DNA from: Clostridiales bacterium
GTDB taxonomy: Bacteria > Bacillota > Clostridia > Caldicoprobacterales > DTU083
Reading direction: 5' to 3'
Assembly: GCA_012512335.1 (NCBI GenBank)
Contig: JAAZEK010000274.1
Coordinates: forward strand, 1-7,307
Length of the DNA: 7,307 nt
The notes under the pieces are model-generated. The model was not told the origin of the DNA, did no database searches, and saw only the letters and a program-made list of their open reading frames with translations. This document shows positions 1 to 5,974 of this stretch, piece after piece. Within the stretch, counting starts at the first letter, position 1, and each line of letters opens with the position of its first letter. A program made the translations under genes and the position numbers.

Positions 1-219
1 GATGAAAATCGTAAGCTTGTCTATACTGGTAGAGGAGTGGACCAGCCGAAAGATATTACTAAAATGAAGGTAAATGATTTGAATAATGCACTCAAGGAAA
101 TACTAGCAGGGAAGCCTATGACCACGCCGCTAACAAATCCAATAGGATGTAATGTTAAATGGGATGGCAAGGATGCTCACTGGATGCCTGAAGAAGCATG
201 CGATTTGGTGTTTGATTAA
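1..219 (+). CDS. Thioredoxin-like / AhpC-TSA family protein, C-terminal part (5' end outside window)
   Basis: The frame is open from base 1 and ends at TAA 217-219, giving 72 residues of the end of a larger protein. The GTG at 37 lies inside this continuous frame and has no ribosome binding site in front, so it is not the real start. The fragment begins with a strand-like stretch (LVYTGRGVD), continues through a helix (VNDLNNALKEILAGKP), and ends with the NPIGCNVKW motif and HWMPEEACD. From memory, this matches the tail of thioredoxin-fold AhpC/TSA-type proteins, whose C-terminus reads 'LL.GKPV...T...GC.IKW'. The active-site CxxC or peroxidatic Cys would lie upstream and cannot be seen. Cys50 and Cys67 of the fragment are present. 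The family acts in cytoplasmic thiol redox chemistry, but the substrate is unknown. No terminator is visible before the next gene, 67 bases downstream. Confidence 0.75.
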   Translation, partial: DENRKLVYTGRGVDQPKDITKMKVNDLNNALKEILAGKPMTTPLTNPIGCNVKWDGKDAHWMPEEACDLVFD

Positions 220-272
220 CTAACTTAACTAACACATATTATCATAACTATTATAAGAAAATTAAGAAAAAT

Positions 273-278
273 AAGGAG
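273..278 (+). promoter_or_regulatory. Ribosome binding site of the VOC gene
   Basis: AAGGAG lies 8 bases before the ATG at 287, which fixes that start. The 220-286 gap is AT-rich. It contains possible -10-like boxes such as TATTAT, but no promoter I can defend. Confidence 0.75.
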
Positions 279-286
279 CTAAAAAT

Positions 287-655
287 ATGCATTTTTTACA
301 TCTTACCTTTCGAGTAAGGGATATTGAAAAATCTTTGAAATTTTACACTGAGTTTGTAGGGTTAAAGATTCTGAGGCAGGAAAAGACTGATCAATGGGAA
401 ATTGCTTTTCTAGCAGACAAAGAGAGAGCAACTCAGATTGAACTGGTTTATATGCCAAATGGAGATACAATTGAAACTAAGGGATTGACTGTGTGCTTCC
501 AAACCGATGACCTAGATGGTGTCCGGCAAATGGCTATAGAAAAAGATCTTAATCCATCGGAAATTAGGATACCAGATGCTACTATGAGATATTTCTATGT
601 TTACGATCCTGACAGGGTTTCTATCGAGTTTAAGGAATTGAAAAGCGAGTCATAG
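287..655 (+). CDS. VOC (glyoxalase/bleomycin-resistance fold) family protein
   Basis: This is a 122-residue protein with a canonical AAGGAG at 8-base spacing. Its length is that of a single-domain VOC protein made of two beta-alpha-beta-beta-beta modules. Module 1 opens with HLTFRVRDIEKSLKFYTEFVGLK (His5, then the usual 'S..FY...LG' helix). IELVY (Glu52) occupies the second metal-ligand position. Module 2 begins near LTVCFQTDDLD and ends with DPDRVSIEF (Glu114), the usual 'DPDG..IE' strand. By eye against glyoxalase I, which uses His/Glu/His/Glu, the second His is replaced by Thr68, so the metal site has three of four ligands. Lactoylglutathione lyase is therefore not assured. An isomerase, epimerase, thiol-transferase or non-catalytic binding role is equally possible. 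It is probably cytoplasmic. The gene could be cotranscribed with the upstream redoxin gene, which would suit a detoxification role, but that is inference. Confidence 0.85.
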   Translation: MHFLHLTFRVRDIEKSLKFYTEFVGLKILRQEKTDQWEIAFLADKERATQIELVYMPNGDTIETKGLTVCFQTDDLDGVRQMAIEKDLNPSEIRIPDATMRYFYVYDPDRVSIEFKELKSES

Positions 656-707
656 TCATAATAGTCATGCAATTGAAATTGCTACCCTCAGTATAAGTTA
701 CAAAAGA

Positions 708-735
708 AAGAGTCCGCTGTGTATAGCGGACTCTT
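708..735 (-). terminator. Rho-independent terminator of the ABC/PASTA operon, possibly bidirectional
   Basis: A perfect 11-bp stem pairs AAGAGTCCGCT (708-718) with AGCGGACTCTT (725-735) around a 6-base loop. Read on the minus strand, the stem is followed by TCTTTTG, a U-rich tail. Read on the plus strand, the following bases (GTGCTGTAATT) are not U-rich. It therefore fits best as the terminator of the minus-strand operon ending at 862. It may also stop plus-strand transcription from the VOC gene, since it sits between the two convergent genes. Confidence 0.75.
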
Positions 736-761
736 GTGCTGTAATTAGCTCTGTAACTGTG

Positions 762-788
762 GAAGCAGGGGAACCGTCCCTATGCTTC
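762..788. repeat. REP-like hairpin, copy 1 (GAACCGTCCC core)
   Basis: GAAGCA (762-767) pairs with TGCTTC (783-788) and GGGA (769-772) pairs with TCCC (777-780), leaving an ACCG loop and one small bulge. The core CAGGGGAACCGTCCC (766-780) recurs with one mismatch at 834-848. From memory, GGGACGGTTC palindromes of this sort are common intergenic repeats in Clostridia and are often found with REP-associated Y1 transposases. No transposase is visible here. Confidence 0.5.
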
Positions 789-828
789 TGTAGAACTGAC
801 TCTGCTTTTCATTGGATTTTCGCTGCAA

Positions 829-857
829 TGAGGCAGGAGAACCGTCCCCGTGCATCA
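829..857. repeat. REP-like hairpin, copy 2 (GAACCGTCCC core)
   Basis: TGA-G-GCA (829-835) pairs with TGC-A-TCA (851-857) with one internal mismatch. The core CAGGAGAACCGTCCC (834-848) differs from copy 1 by one base and lies 68 bases after it in the same orientation. The outer arms differ in sequence from copy 1 but still pair, so the fold is kept while the bases change. It ends 4 bases from the stop codon of the PASTA gene, inside the transcript's 3' region. Confidence 0.5.
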
Positions 858-861
858 CTTC

Positions 862-2637
862 CTATGATTCCGGTTCGGGTTCTTCAGTTGGATCAGGATC
901 AGGAATTATAGGTTCTTCCTTGATACCAATAGTAAGGGTTATTTCACTACCTGTGGCCATTCTAGTTCCAGCCTTCAGGGATTGCTCATATACCTTATCT
1001 TCAAAGCCTTCTTTGTAGCCTTCAACATATGTGATGTTGAAGCTTTTATGAAGATTCTTTGTAATAATATCATTCTTTGTTAAATTGGTGAAATCAGGGA
1101 CGACCAACTGCACATTAGCTGGAACATACTTCAAAGTAATGGTGGAACCTTCTTTAATTTCCATGCCTGCACCGACGCTTTGATACCATATCTCACCAGG
1201 AAGCTTACCTGACTTATTTTCCTCAACAAACACAGGTATAATGTTAAGCTCTTCGCAGATTGCAATGGCTTTTTCTCTAGTTATGATTGCATCATATCCT
1301 GAGCCAGCAGGAGATAGGAAATCAGGTGCGAACACTACCTTACCACTAGATACAGTGATGCTAATGGATGTATTGATATCGACTAAGGTGTTGGCCTTGC
1401 TCTGGGTTAAAATCGTACCTGGTGGGGAATTACTTTTGGTATTAGTTACCTTTATACCTATTGAAGCGCCATTGCTGTTTAATTCCTTCGCCCAAGTCTC
1501 GATAACATCCCTTGTTTGCCCGATAAAGGAGGGTAGGGTGATTTTGTTATCTATAGAGTAGTTCAATTCTACTATTTGGCCTGATTCATAAACGGTATCA
1601 GCTTTAATACTTTGGGAAATGAATTTGCCAGCAGACCTACCAGAGTATTTTTCAGTGATGTTAATAGAAATCCCTAGCTCTCCAGCTACTGAGGGTGCTA
1701 ATTCCTTAGGATATTTGGAGAAATTAGGCACCAATATCATTTTTCCTCTAGAAACCAGCAATTTTATTTCGGTTTCCTCTGGAACCTTCTCCTCAGCCTT
1801 AATACTCTGGGAAATAATAGCTCCCAAAGGAGCGAAATCATCATATTCTTCCTCAACAGCCAGGATCAGCCCATTTTCTTCGGCGAAAGCATAGGCTTCT
1901 GCAATGGACATGATTTTGAAATTCGGGACCTCGATATTAGCAGCAGTTACATCCTCTGGACCCTTTGAAATAATCACATACACAGGACTATCTCTTCTTA
2001 CCTCATTCACTACTGTGTTATCGTTAATCTCAAATCGGATAACCTTTCCAGATTCTACTAAATCACTAAATTCAGTAGTTACACGTACCTTTGTCATAAA
2101 ATTCTCGGCAGCCCAAGTATCTATCTCATTCTTAGTCATTGACATGATATCAGGTATAGGAAATGTAACTGAAAGATCATGACCTAAGGACACGGTAAGC
2201 TTTACAAATTCACCTTTCTTAACTTGAGTGCCTTCTGCTACATTCTGAGAGAGCACTTTGCCAGCTTCCATATCATCATTGTATTCTTGTTCTATTTGTA
2301 GCAGAATACCATTGTTTCTAGCCCACAATTGTGCATCGTTTTCTGTCCAACCCACAAGACCAACCATTTCGATGCCGCGATTTAGTAACATGTAGATAGC
2401 AAAAATTAACAATGCCACTACTACAACACTAACTACAATGGCAGCTACTCTTTTTGATTGTGCAGGCTTTTTGACTGATGATGTTGGTTCCTTTGTAGGA
2501 GGCTTTACAAAACCTCCTTTTCTAAAAGCGGAATCAGCAGGCCCCTTTGTATCGGGTACCTGCTTATCAATTTCCTGCTTGCTTTGCTCTTCAGTTTTCT
2601 TCTTATAGGATTCTAGAAACGTATTGTTTGTATCCAT
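862..2637 (-). CDS. Membrane-anchored multi-PASTA-repeat protein without a kinase domain
   Basis: This 591-residue protein has a hydrophilic, Lys-rich cytoplasmic tail (1-63, with several Ser/Thr) and one membrane segment (about 64-85, AAIVVSVVVVALLIFAIYMLL). Outside lie seven PASTA-like repeats of about 65-75 residues, roughly 91-155, 156-229, 230-299, 300-364, 365-433, 434-507 and 508-572. It ends in an acidic Pro/Glu tail (EEPIIPDPDPTEEPEPES). Repeats show the PASTA pattern 'G.I.SQ....G..V..G..I.L.VS.G' (for example GKVLSQNVAEGTQVKKGEFVKLTVSLG). Repeat 2 lacks the SQ and is the most divergent. The topology equals the C-terminal half of PrkC/Stk1-type kinases, but no kinase domain is present. 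PASTA domains of such kinases and of PBPs are known to bind muropeptides or beta-lactams. A wall-binding or sensing role here is inferred. The start is supported by AAAGGGG (2645-2651), 7 bases upstream, which overlaps the permease stop codon. It is the last gene of the operon and is probably translationally coupled. Confidence 0.9.
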   Translation of the reverse strand: MDTNNTFLESYKKKTEEQSKQEIDKQVPDTKGPADSAFRKGGFVKPPTKEPTSSVKKPAQSKRVAAIVVSVVVVALLIFAIYMLLNRGIEMVGLVGWTENDAQLWARNNGILLQIEQEYNDDMEAGKVLSQNVAEGTQVKKGEFVKLTVSLGHDLSVTFPIPDIMSMTKNEIDTWAAENFMTKVRVTTEFSDLVESGKVIRFEINDNTVVNEVRRDSPVYVIISKGPEDVTAANIEVPNFKIMSIAEAYAFAEENGLILAVEEEYDDFAPLGAIISQSIKAEEKVPEETEIKLLVSRGKMILVPNFSKYPKELAPSVAGELGISINITEKYSGRSAGKFISQSIKADTVYESGQIVELNYSIDNKITLPSFIGQTRDVIETWAKELNSNGASIGIKVTNTKSNSPPGTILTQSKANTLVDINTSISITVSSGKVVFAPDFLSPAGSGYDAIITREKAIAICEELNIIPVFVEENKSGKLPGEIWYQSVGAGMEIKEGSTITLKYVPANVQLVVPDFTNLTKNDIITKNLHKSFNITYVEGYKEGFEDKVYEQSLKAGTRMATGSEITLTIGIKEEPIIPDPDPTEEPEPES

Positions 2638-2649
2638 TTGATATCCCCT

Positions 2650-4446
2650 TTAGTTTACAATATCTCTTTTATTAAACACAAATATTGATATTATTGAACA
2701 CACTACAGACAGCCCTAACAATAGTAGTATACCATAGGTTAGATTAAGTGAAAGTGTATTACCATACATCGATTGGTAAGTAAAGTCCTGAGTATAGAAT
2801 GTAGAAAGCTGCATATACGGTATTGGTGTATATGTAAGCCATCCTGAGCTTGGCATGAACATTAAAGTAAATGTTACTATGATACTTCCGATGTATGAGG
2901 CTATAGGAACAGCAATGGAAACAGCCACATTTTTTGCTACCACTGAAAGCATAAAGGCAATGGAGAATATAAATATTACAGGAATTGTACAAGCTAGCAT
3001 TTTAGGCAGATAATAGGCAAAGAAGTTGATTTCGCCAGCAACAGAATAATTCGGGAATGCGAAATCCGAAAAACCAAAGCAAATTCCATTAGTAAGCATA
3101 TTGAGTAAACTGCCTGAAACATAAATAACCAAGCATACTACCAATGCTGAGATGAATTTGGCCATCAAGATTTTGGTTCGTGTTTTAGGGCGAATCATCA
3201 ATAGGCGAATGGTGCCCTGTTGAAATTCGCTTGCCATAATCCAGCCGCCTAGTAGAGCTGCGAAAAGTGCAACGAATATAGAGTAGTTCAAAAATTGAAC
3301 GGTTCTGTTTCTCGAATCATCTCTTACATACTTCATATCAGGTTTGTCTGCATCGATAGATTTCTCTGCTACAATTAAAGAATTATTCATTGAATCTATC
3401 TGTTTCTGTACTGAAGTTACATATTTTGAATAGCTTCCGTGTTGCTCTATAAGCCAGGGTTCCTGATTAAACTTTTCTTCGCTTAATATCTCTGTATAGG
3501 ACAATTGATTACGAAAATTCTCTATATCCGAAATGGCAAAGTTTTGCCATACATCTGCTCCGGGTATGATATTCTTATCCAAACGTAGCTGTAATAATGA
3601 AATATTGTTTTCACTATAAGTGATTTGACGTTTCAGGTCTTGAATCATTTGATTAATAACATCCTCCTGAGAGGGATTCTTAATGATTTCCTGCTCTTGA
3701 GTAGCTATCTGTTCATGGATGTTATCAATGTTTTTGTTTTCCTGATTTATGCTCAACTCTACATATTTGGAGAAGTCATTATTCTCTAGGATTGTACTCA
3801 AGATTGCTAATTCTTCATCTAGTGCATCTAAGGCTGCAAGTCTTTCTTCGGCATTAAGGTTTAGATACTTGCTTTTTAGCATCTCTGGCTCCATACCCCA
3901 TCTTTGATTAAGAACTTCTAATAATATTTCCTCCGAGACGTCTATATTCTCAAAAACGAATTTGTCAACTATGCTTTGTTGAGACATCCACTTCATATTT
4001 GTTCTATAGTCTTGATAATTAGTAACATGCTTGGCAAAATTCAAAGTATACTGTAAATCTGCATCCAAAAAAGCCAGGTACAAATCTAAGGCCTCTGAGC
4101 TAGTGAAGCGCTCTTTATCATTGCCAACATGTTCCTTTTCCTGAATCATGGAGCTGATTTCCCAAAAGAATGGATTGTCAGAATTTATTGTAACGCCGTC
4201 TATGGTAATAGATTCTTGATCCATTCCGGGATATATAGGTTTGCCTATAAAATCTCTAGTAACTACGGTTTCATATGCGACCATGGGGCGACCATAATAA
4301 TCTTCTTGTGGCCTTTTACTGGCAATAAGATTGATTATTGGGACGGCAATAGCTGCTACAATTAGCAGAATGCTTATGATTAGCAAAAATTTTGATCTTA
4401 TAATGTTCTTAATCTCGTATTTGATTTGTCTTATAAAGCTCATCAT
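2650..4446 (-). CDS. ABC-2 type transporter permease with large extracytoplasmic coiled-coil loop
   Basis: This is a 598-residue membrane protein. Segments by eye are TM1 19-43, TM2 about 384-404, TM3 430-452, TM4 482-503, TM5 508-530 and TM6 570-591. After TM2 comes the conserved ABC-2 stretch EFQQGTIRLLMIRPKTRTKI (407-426), the 'E...GT...L..P.sR' segment expected to contact the ATPase. Between TM1 and TM2 lies an outside loop of about 340 residues. It is rich in Glu, Gln, Asn, Leu and Ile and looks alpha-helical, with likely coiled coil around 200-290 and 340-365. Such TM1-TM2 insertions occur in ABC-2 permeases, but this one is long. It partners the ATPase encoded 47 bases upstream and precedes the PASTA gene by 12 bases. 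The start is the first of two adjacent ATGs, with AGGAGA (4456-4461) 9 bases upstream. The substrate (lipid, peptide, antibiotic or wall precursor) is unknown, and a purely mechanical signalling role is also possible. Confidence 0.9.
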   Translation of the reverse strand: MMSFIRQIKYEIKNIIRSKFLLIISILLIVAAIAVPIINLIASKRPQEDYYGRPMVAYETVVTRDFIGKPIYPGMDQESITIDGVTINSDNPFFWEISSMIQEKEHVGNDKERFTSSEALDLYLAFLDADLQYTLNFAKHVTNYQDYRTNMKWMSQQSIVDKFVFENIDVSEEILLEVLNQRWGMEPEMLKSKYLNLNAEERLAALDALDEELAILSTILENNDFSKYVELSINQENKNIDNIHEQIATQEQEIIKNPSQEDVINQMIQDLKRQITYSENNISLLQLRLDKNIIPGADVWQNFAISDIENFRNQLSYTEILSEEKFNQEPWLIEQHGSYSKYVTSVQKQIDSMNNSLIVAEKSIDADKPDMKYVRDDSRNRTVQFLNYSIFVALFAALLGGWIMASEFQQGTIRLLMIRPKTRTKILMAKFISALVVCLVIYVSGSLLNMLTNGICFGFSDFAFPNYSVAGEINFFAYYLPKMLACTIPVIFIFSIAFMLSVVAKNVAVSIAVPIASYIGSIIVTFTLMFMPSSGWLTYTPIPYMQLSTFYTQDFTYQSMYGNTLSLNLTYGILLLLGLSVVCSIISIFVFNKRDIVN

Positions 4447-4493
4447 GTCGATCTATCTCCTATCATTTTATTCTATATTTTAGTGATTCTTAC

Positions 4494-5417
4494 TTACCTG
4501 ATTTGTGTTTTAGTGCCTGAAGTCATGGACAAGAAATCCTGCTCTAATGTTCTATGCTTTTGGTTCACTGCGTATATCTTCATGTCATCTTGAACAAGCT
4601 GAGCAACGATATTAGGAATCTCATTACGACTTAACACAACATTAACACCGCCATTTTCAATGACACTGCTGTATTGGAGTGCATTGAAGTATGCCATCAG
4701 CTTTGTGTTGTTGTCTGTGACAAATGTATACTGGTAAGTGATATCTTCAACAGATTCATCCTCTTGATGGATATCCTTTTCACCAATGATAACACCATTG
4801 TCTATAATATAGATACGATCACACATAAGCTCCATTTCGGAAAGGAGATGACTGGATATGAAGACTCCTACATCAGCCTCTTTGGATAGATACTTTAGCA
4901 TATCTCTTAGTTCCTTAATTCCGATAGGATCTAAGCCGTTGGTAGGTTCATCCAAAACTAAAAGCTTGGGATTATGAAGGAGAGCTTGAGCGATTCCGAT
5001 ACGTTGACACATACCTAACGAATATGTTTTTACCTTGTCGTCTATTCGCCCTGACATCTTGACTAGCTCAACGATACTGTCGATGTTTTCTGAGTTAATT
5101 CCATCATGCATAGATGCGAAGTATTCAAGGTTTTCTCTTCCCGTTAGCCTCTTATAAAGATCGGGGTTTTCGACAATGCCTCCTACGTTCTTCATGGCAC
5201 TTTCAAAGTCCTTGGTAACATCATGTCCACAGACGTTTATGTATCCATCTGTGATATGGAACAGACCCATAACCATCTTAATAGTGGTGGTTTTACCTGC
5301 TCCGTTTGGACCTAGAAACCCCACAATTTCTCCAGAGTTGACGGTCAAGGATATGCTGTCTAAAATCTTTTTTTTCTTAATTGTCTTGGTTAAATTTTCA
5401 ATTTTTAATAATTCCAA
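4494..5417 (-). CDS. ABC transporter ATP-binding protein (BcrA/NatA-type)
   Basis: This is the nucleotide-binding subunit for the adjacent ABC-2 permease, at the cytoplasmic membrane face. Counted from the TTG start (307 residues), it shows Walker A GPNGAGKT (36-43), a Q-loop position filled by Glu in GIVENPDLY (E83), signature YSLGMCQR (132-139, replacing LSGGQ as usual in this subfamily), Walker B LLVLDEP (152-158), D-loop NGLDP and switch His190 (ISSHLLSE). A C-terminal region of about 105 residues follows the ATPase core. All catalytic elements are present. I chose the TTG at 5417 because AAAGGAA (5425-5431) lies 7 bases upstream and the protein then begins MELLKIENLTKTI, as family members do. 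An in-frame ATG at 5438 adds seven residues (MWERNIA) but has no ribosome binding site, and the good one would then lie inside the gene. It is the first gene of the operon. Confidence 0.93.
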   Translation of the reverse strand: MELLKIENLTKTIKKKKILDSISLTVNSGEIVGFLGPNGAGKTTTIKMVMGLFHITDGYINVCGHDVTKDFESAMKNVGGIVENPDLYKRLTGRENLEYFASMHDGINSENIDSIVELVKMSGRIDDKVKTYSLGMCQRIGIAQALLHNPKLLVLDEPTNGLDPIGIKELRDMLKYLSKEADVGVFISSHLLSEMELMCDRIYIIDNGVIIGEKDIHQEDESVEDITYQYTFVTDNNTKLMAYFNALQYSSVIENGGVNVVLSRNEIPNIVAQLVQDDMKIYAVNQKHRTLEQDFLSMTSGTKTQIR

Positions 5418-5424
5418 TGCTATG

Positions 5425-5431
5425 TTCCTTT
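5425..5431 (-). promoter_or_regulatory. Ribosome binding site selecting a TTG start for the ATPase
   Basis: AAAGGAA on the minus strand lies 7 bases before TTG 5417-5415. It would fall inside the coding region if ATG 5438 were used, so it argues for the shorter protein. Confidence 0.6.
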
Positions 5432-5495
5432 CCCACATTCATTGTGTTTGTTGATTAGCTACTTTGTTTGTACAAGTAATTGTTATACTATTAAC

Positions 5496-5504
5496 ATTGT
5501 ACCA
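5496..5504 (-). promoter_or_regulatory. Candidate extended -10 promoter of the ABC/PASTA operon
   Basis: On the minus strand TGGTACAAT gives the TGn plus TACAAT arrangement of an extended -10 box, with a 5' leader of roughly 70 bases to the ATPase start. No good -35 lies 17 bases upstream, which extended -10 promoters can tolerate. A second possibility is TTGCAT-18 bases-TATACT farther upstream on the same strand. Confidence 0.35.
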
Positions 5505-5668
5505 CTTTTGTATATAATTGCCTATATAAAAAATAGTACAATCACCATAAATAATAGACATGTAAGTATATAAAAAAGTTTCAGTTATATGCAAGTATTT
5601 TGTTAAAATAGATTTGATGTATAAAGGTATATAAAAGACATCTTGAATAGTCACCTCTAACTAAAGGT

Positions 5669-5760
5669 TACAGTTCGCTGGGAATTAAAATAATAAATAT
5701 ATTCCAGTCGCTTCCTGCAAAGGCTTCTTCCATATGATTTATTATTTTATGTGAACTGTA
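5669..5760. repeat. Large imperfect palindrome flanked by 7-bp direct repeats (possible MITE)
   Basis: TACAGTTCGC (5669-5678) pairs with GTGAACTGTA (5751-5760) with one G-U. Inside this, a perfect 13-bp arm TAAAATAATAAAT (5686-5698) pairs with its complement at 5737-5749. AACTAAA occurs directly outside on both sides (5659-5665 and 5763-5769), like a target-site duplication. An alternative hairpin CTGGGAAT/ATTCCAG (5678-5685/5701-5707) competes with the long stem. There is no coding content. The element could be a small non-autonomous transposable element or a structured leader. AT-richness raises the chance of spurious pairing in the inner arm. Confidence 0.45.
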
Positions 5761-5845
5761 GCAACTAAATACTTAAATACAATATAACTTTAATCCGAAT
5801 GAGCGAGTGGCTTAACAAACATTGGTAGAAGCTTATAACTTTTTA

Positions 5846-5854
5846 TGTTAAAAT
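5846..5854 (+). promoter_or_regulatory. Candidate extended -10 promoter of gpi
   Basis: TGTTAAAAT fits TGn plus TAAAAT, about 70 bases before the gpi start. A TTGGTA lies upstream at 5822-5827, but its 21-base spacing is too long for a normal -35. Between the promoter and the gene, GGCTGA (5865-5870) and TCAGCC (5890-5895) could form a weak leader hairpin. Confidence 0.4.
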
Positions 5855-5913
5855 AAGAACAGCGGGCTGATAAGGATATTAAGATTATTTCAGCCAAACA
5901 AAGGACAATTTGA

Positions 5914-5919
5914 AGGGAG
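5914..5919 (+). promoter_or_regulatory. Ribosome binding site of gpi
   Basis: AGGGAG lies 7 bases before ATG 5927 and supports the longer N-terminus. A weaker GGAAG (5976-5980) lies 6 bases before ATG 5987, the start that family alignment would suggest. Confidence 0.65.
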
Positions 5920-5926
5920 AACAAGG

Positions 5927-5974
5927 ATGAAGAGATTTGAAGACCAGAAGATGAAGAGATTTGAAGACCAGAAA
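5927..5974 (+). repeat. 24-bp tandem duplication at the gpi start codon
   Basis: Bases 5927-5950 and 5951-5974 are two head-to-tail copies differing only at the last base. Each copy encodes MKRFEDQK and begins with ATG, so the start codon itself is duplicated in frame. The protein consequently begins MKRFEDQKMKRFEDQK. Confidence 0.95.

Noticed and set aside
648..668. Three AGTCAT units at the stop codon of the VOC gene.
   Set aside because: They are short and imperfectly spaced, so this is consistent with chance.
669..682. GCAATT-GA-AATTGC inverted repeat.
   Set aside because: A 2-base loop cannot form a stable hairpin, there is no T-run, and it is probably chance.
812..2182. Several plus-strand open frames opposite the PASTA gene.
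   Set aside because: They are antisense to a clearly coding gene, show no family motifs and lack ribosome binding sites.
5439..5654. A 71-codon minus-strand frame directly upstream of the ATPase gene (GTG start).
   Set aside because: It is Ile/Tyr/Thr-rich as expected of translated AT-rich noncoding DNA, has no properly spaced ribosome binding site, and overlaps the likely promoter region.
5761..5926. Riboswitch or T-box leader before gpi.
   Set aside because: No T-box-like or known riboswitch core was recognised, only one weak 6-bp hairpin (5865-5895).
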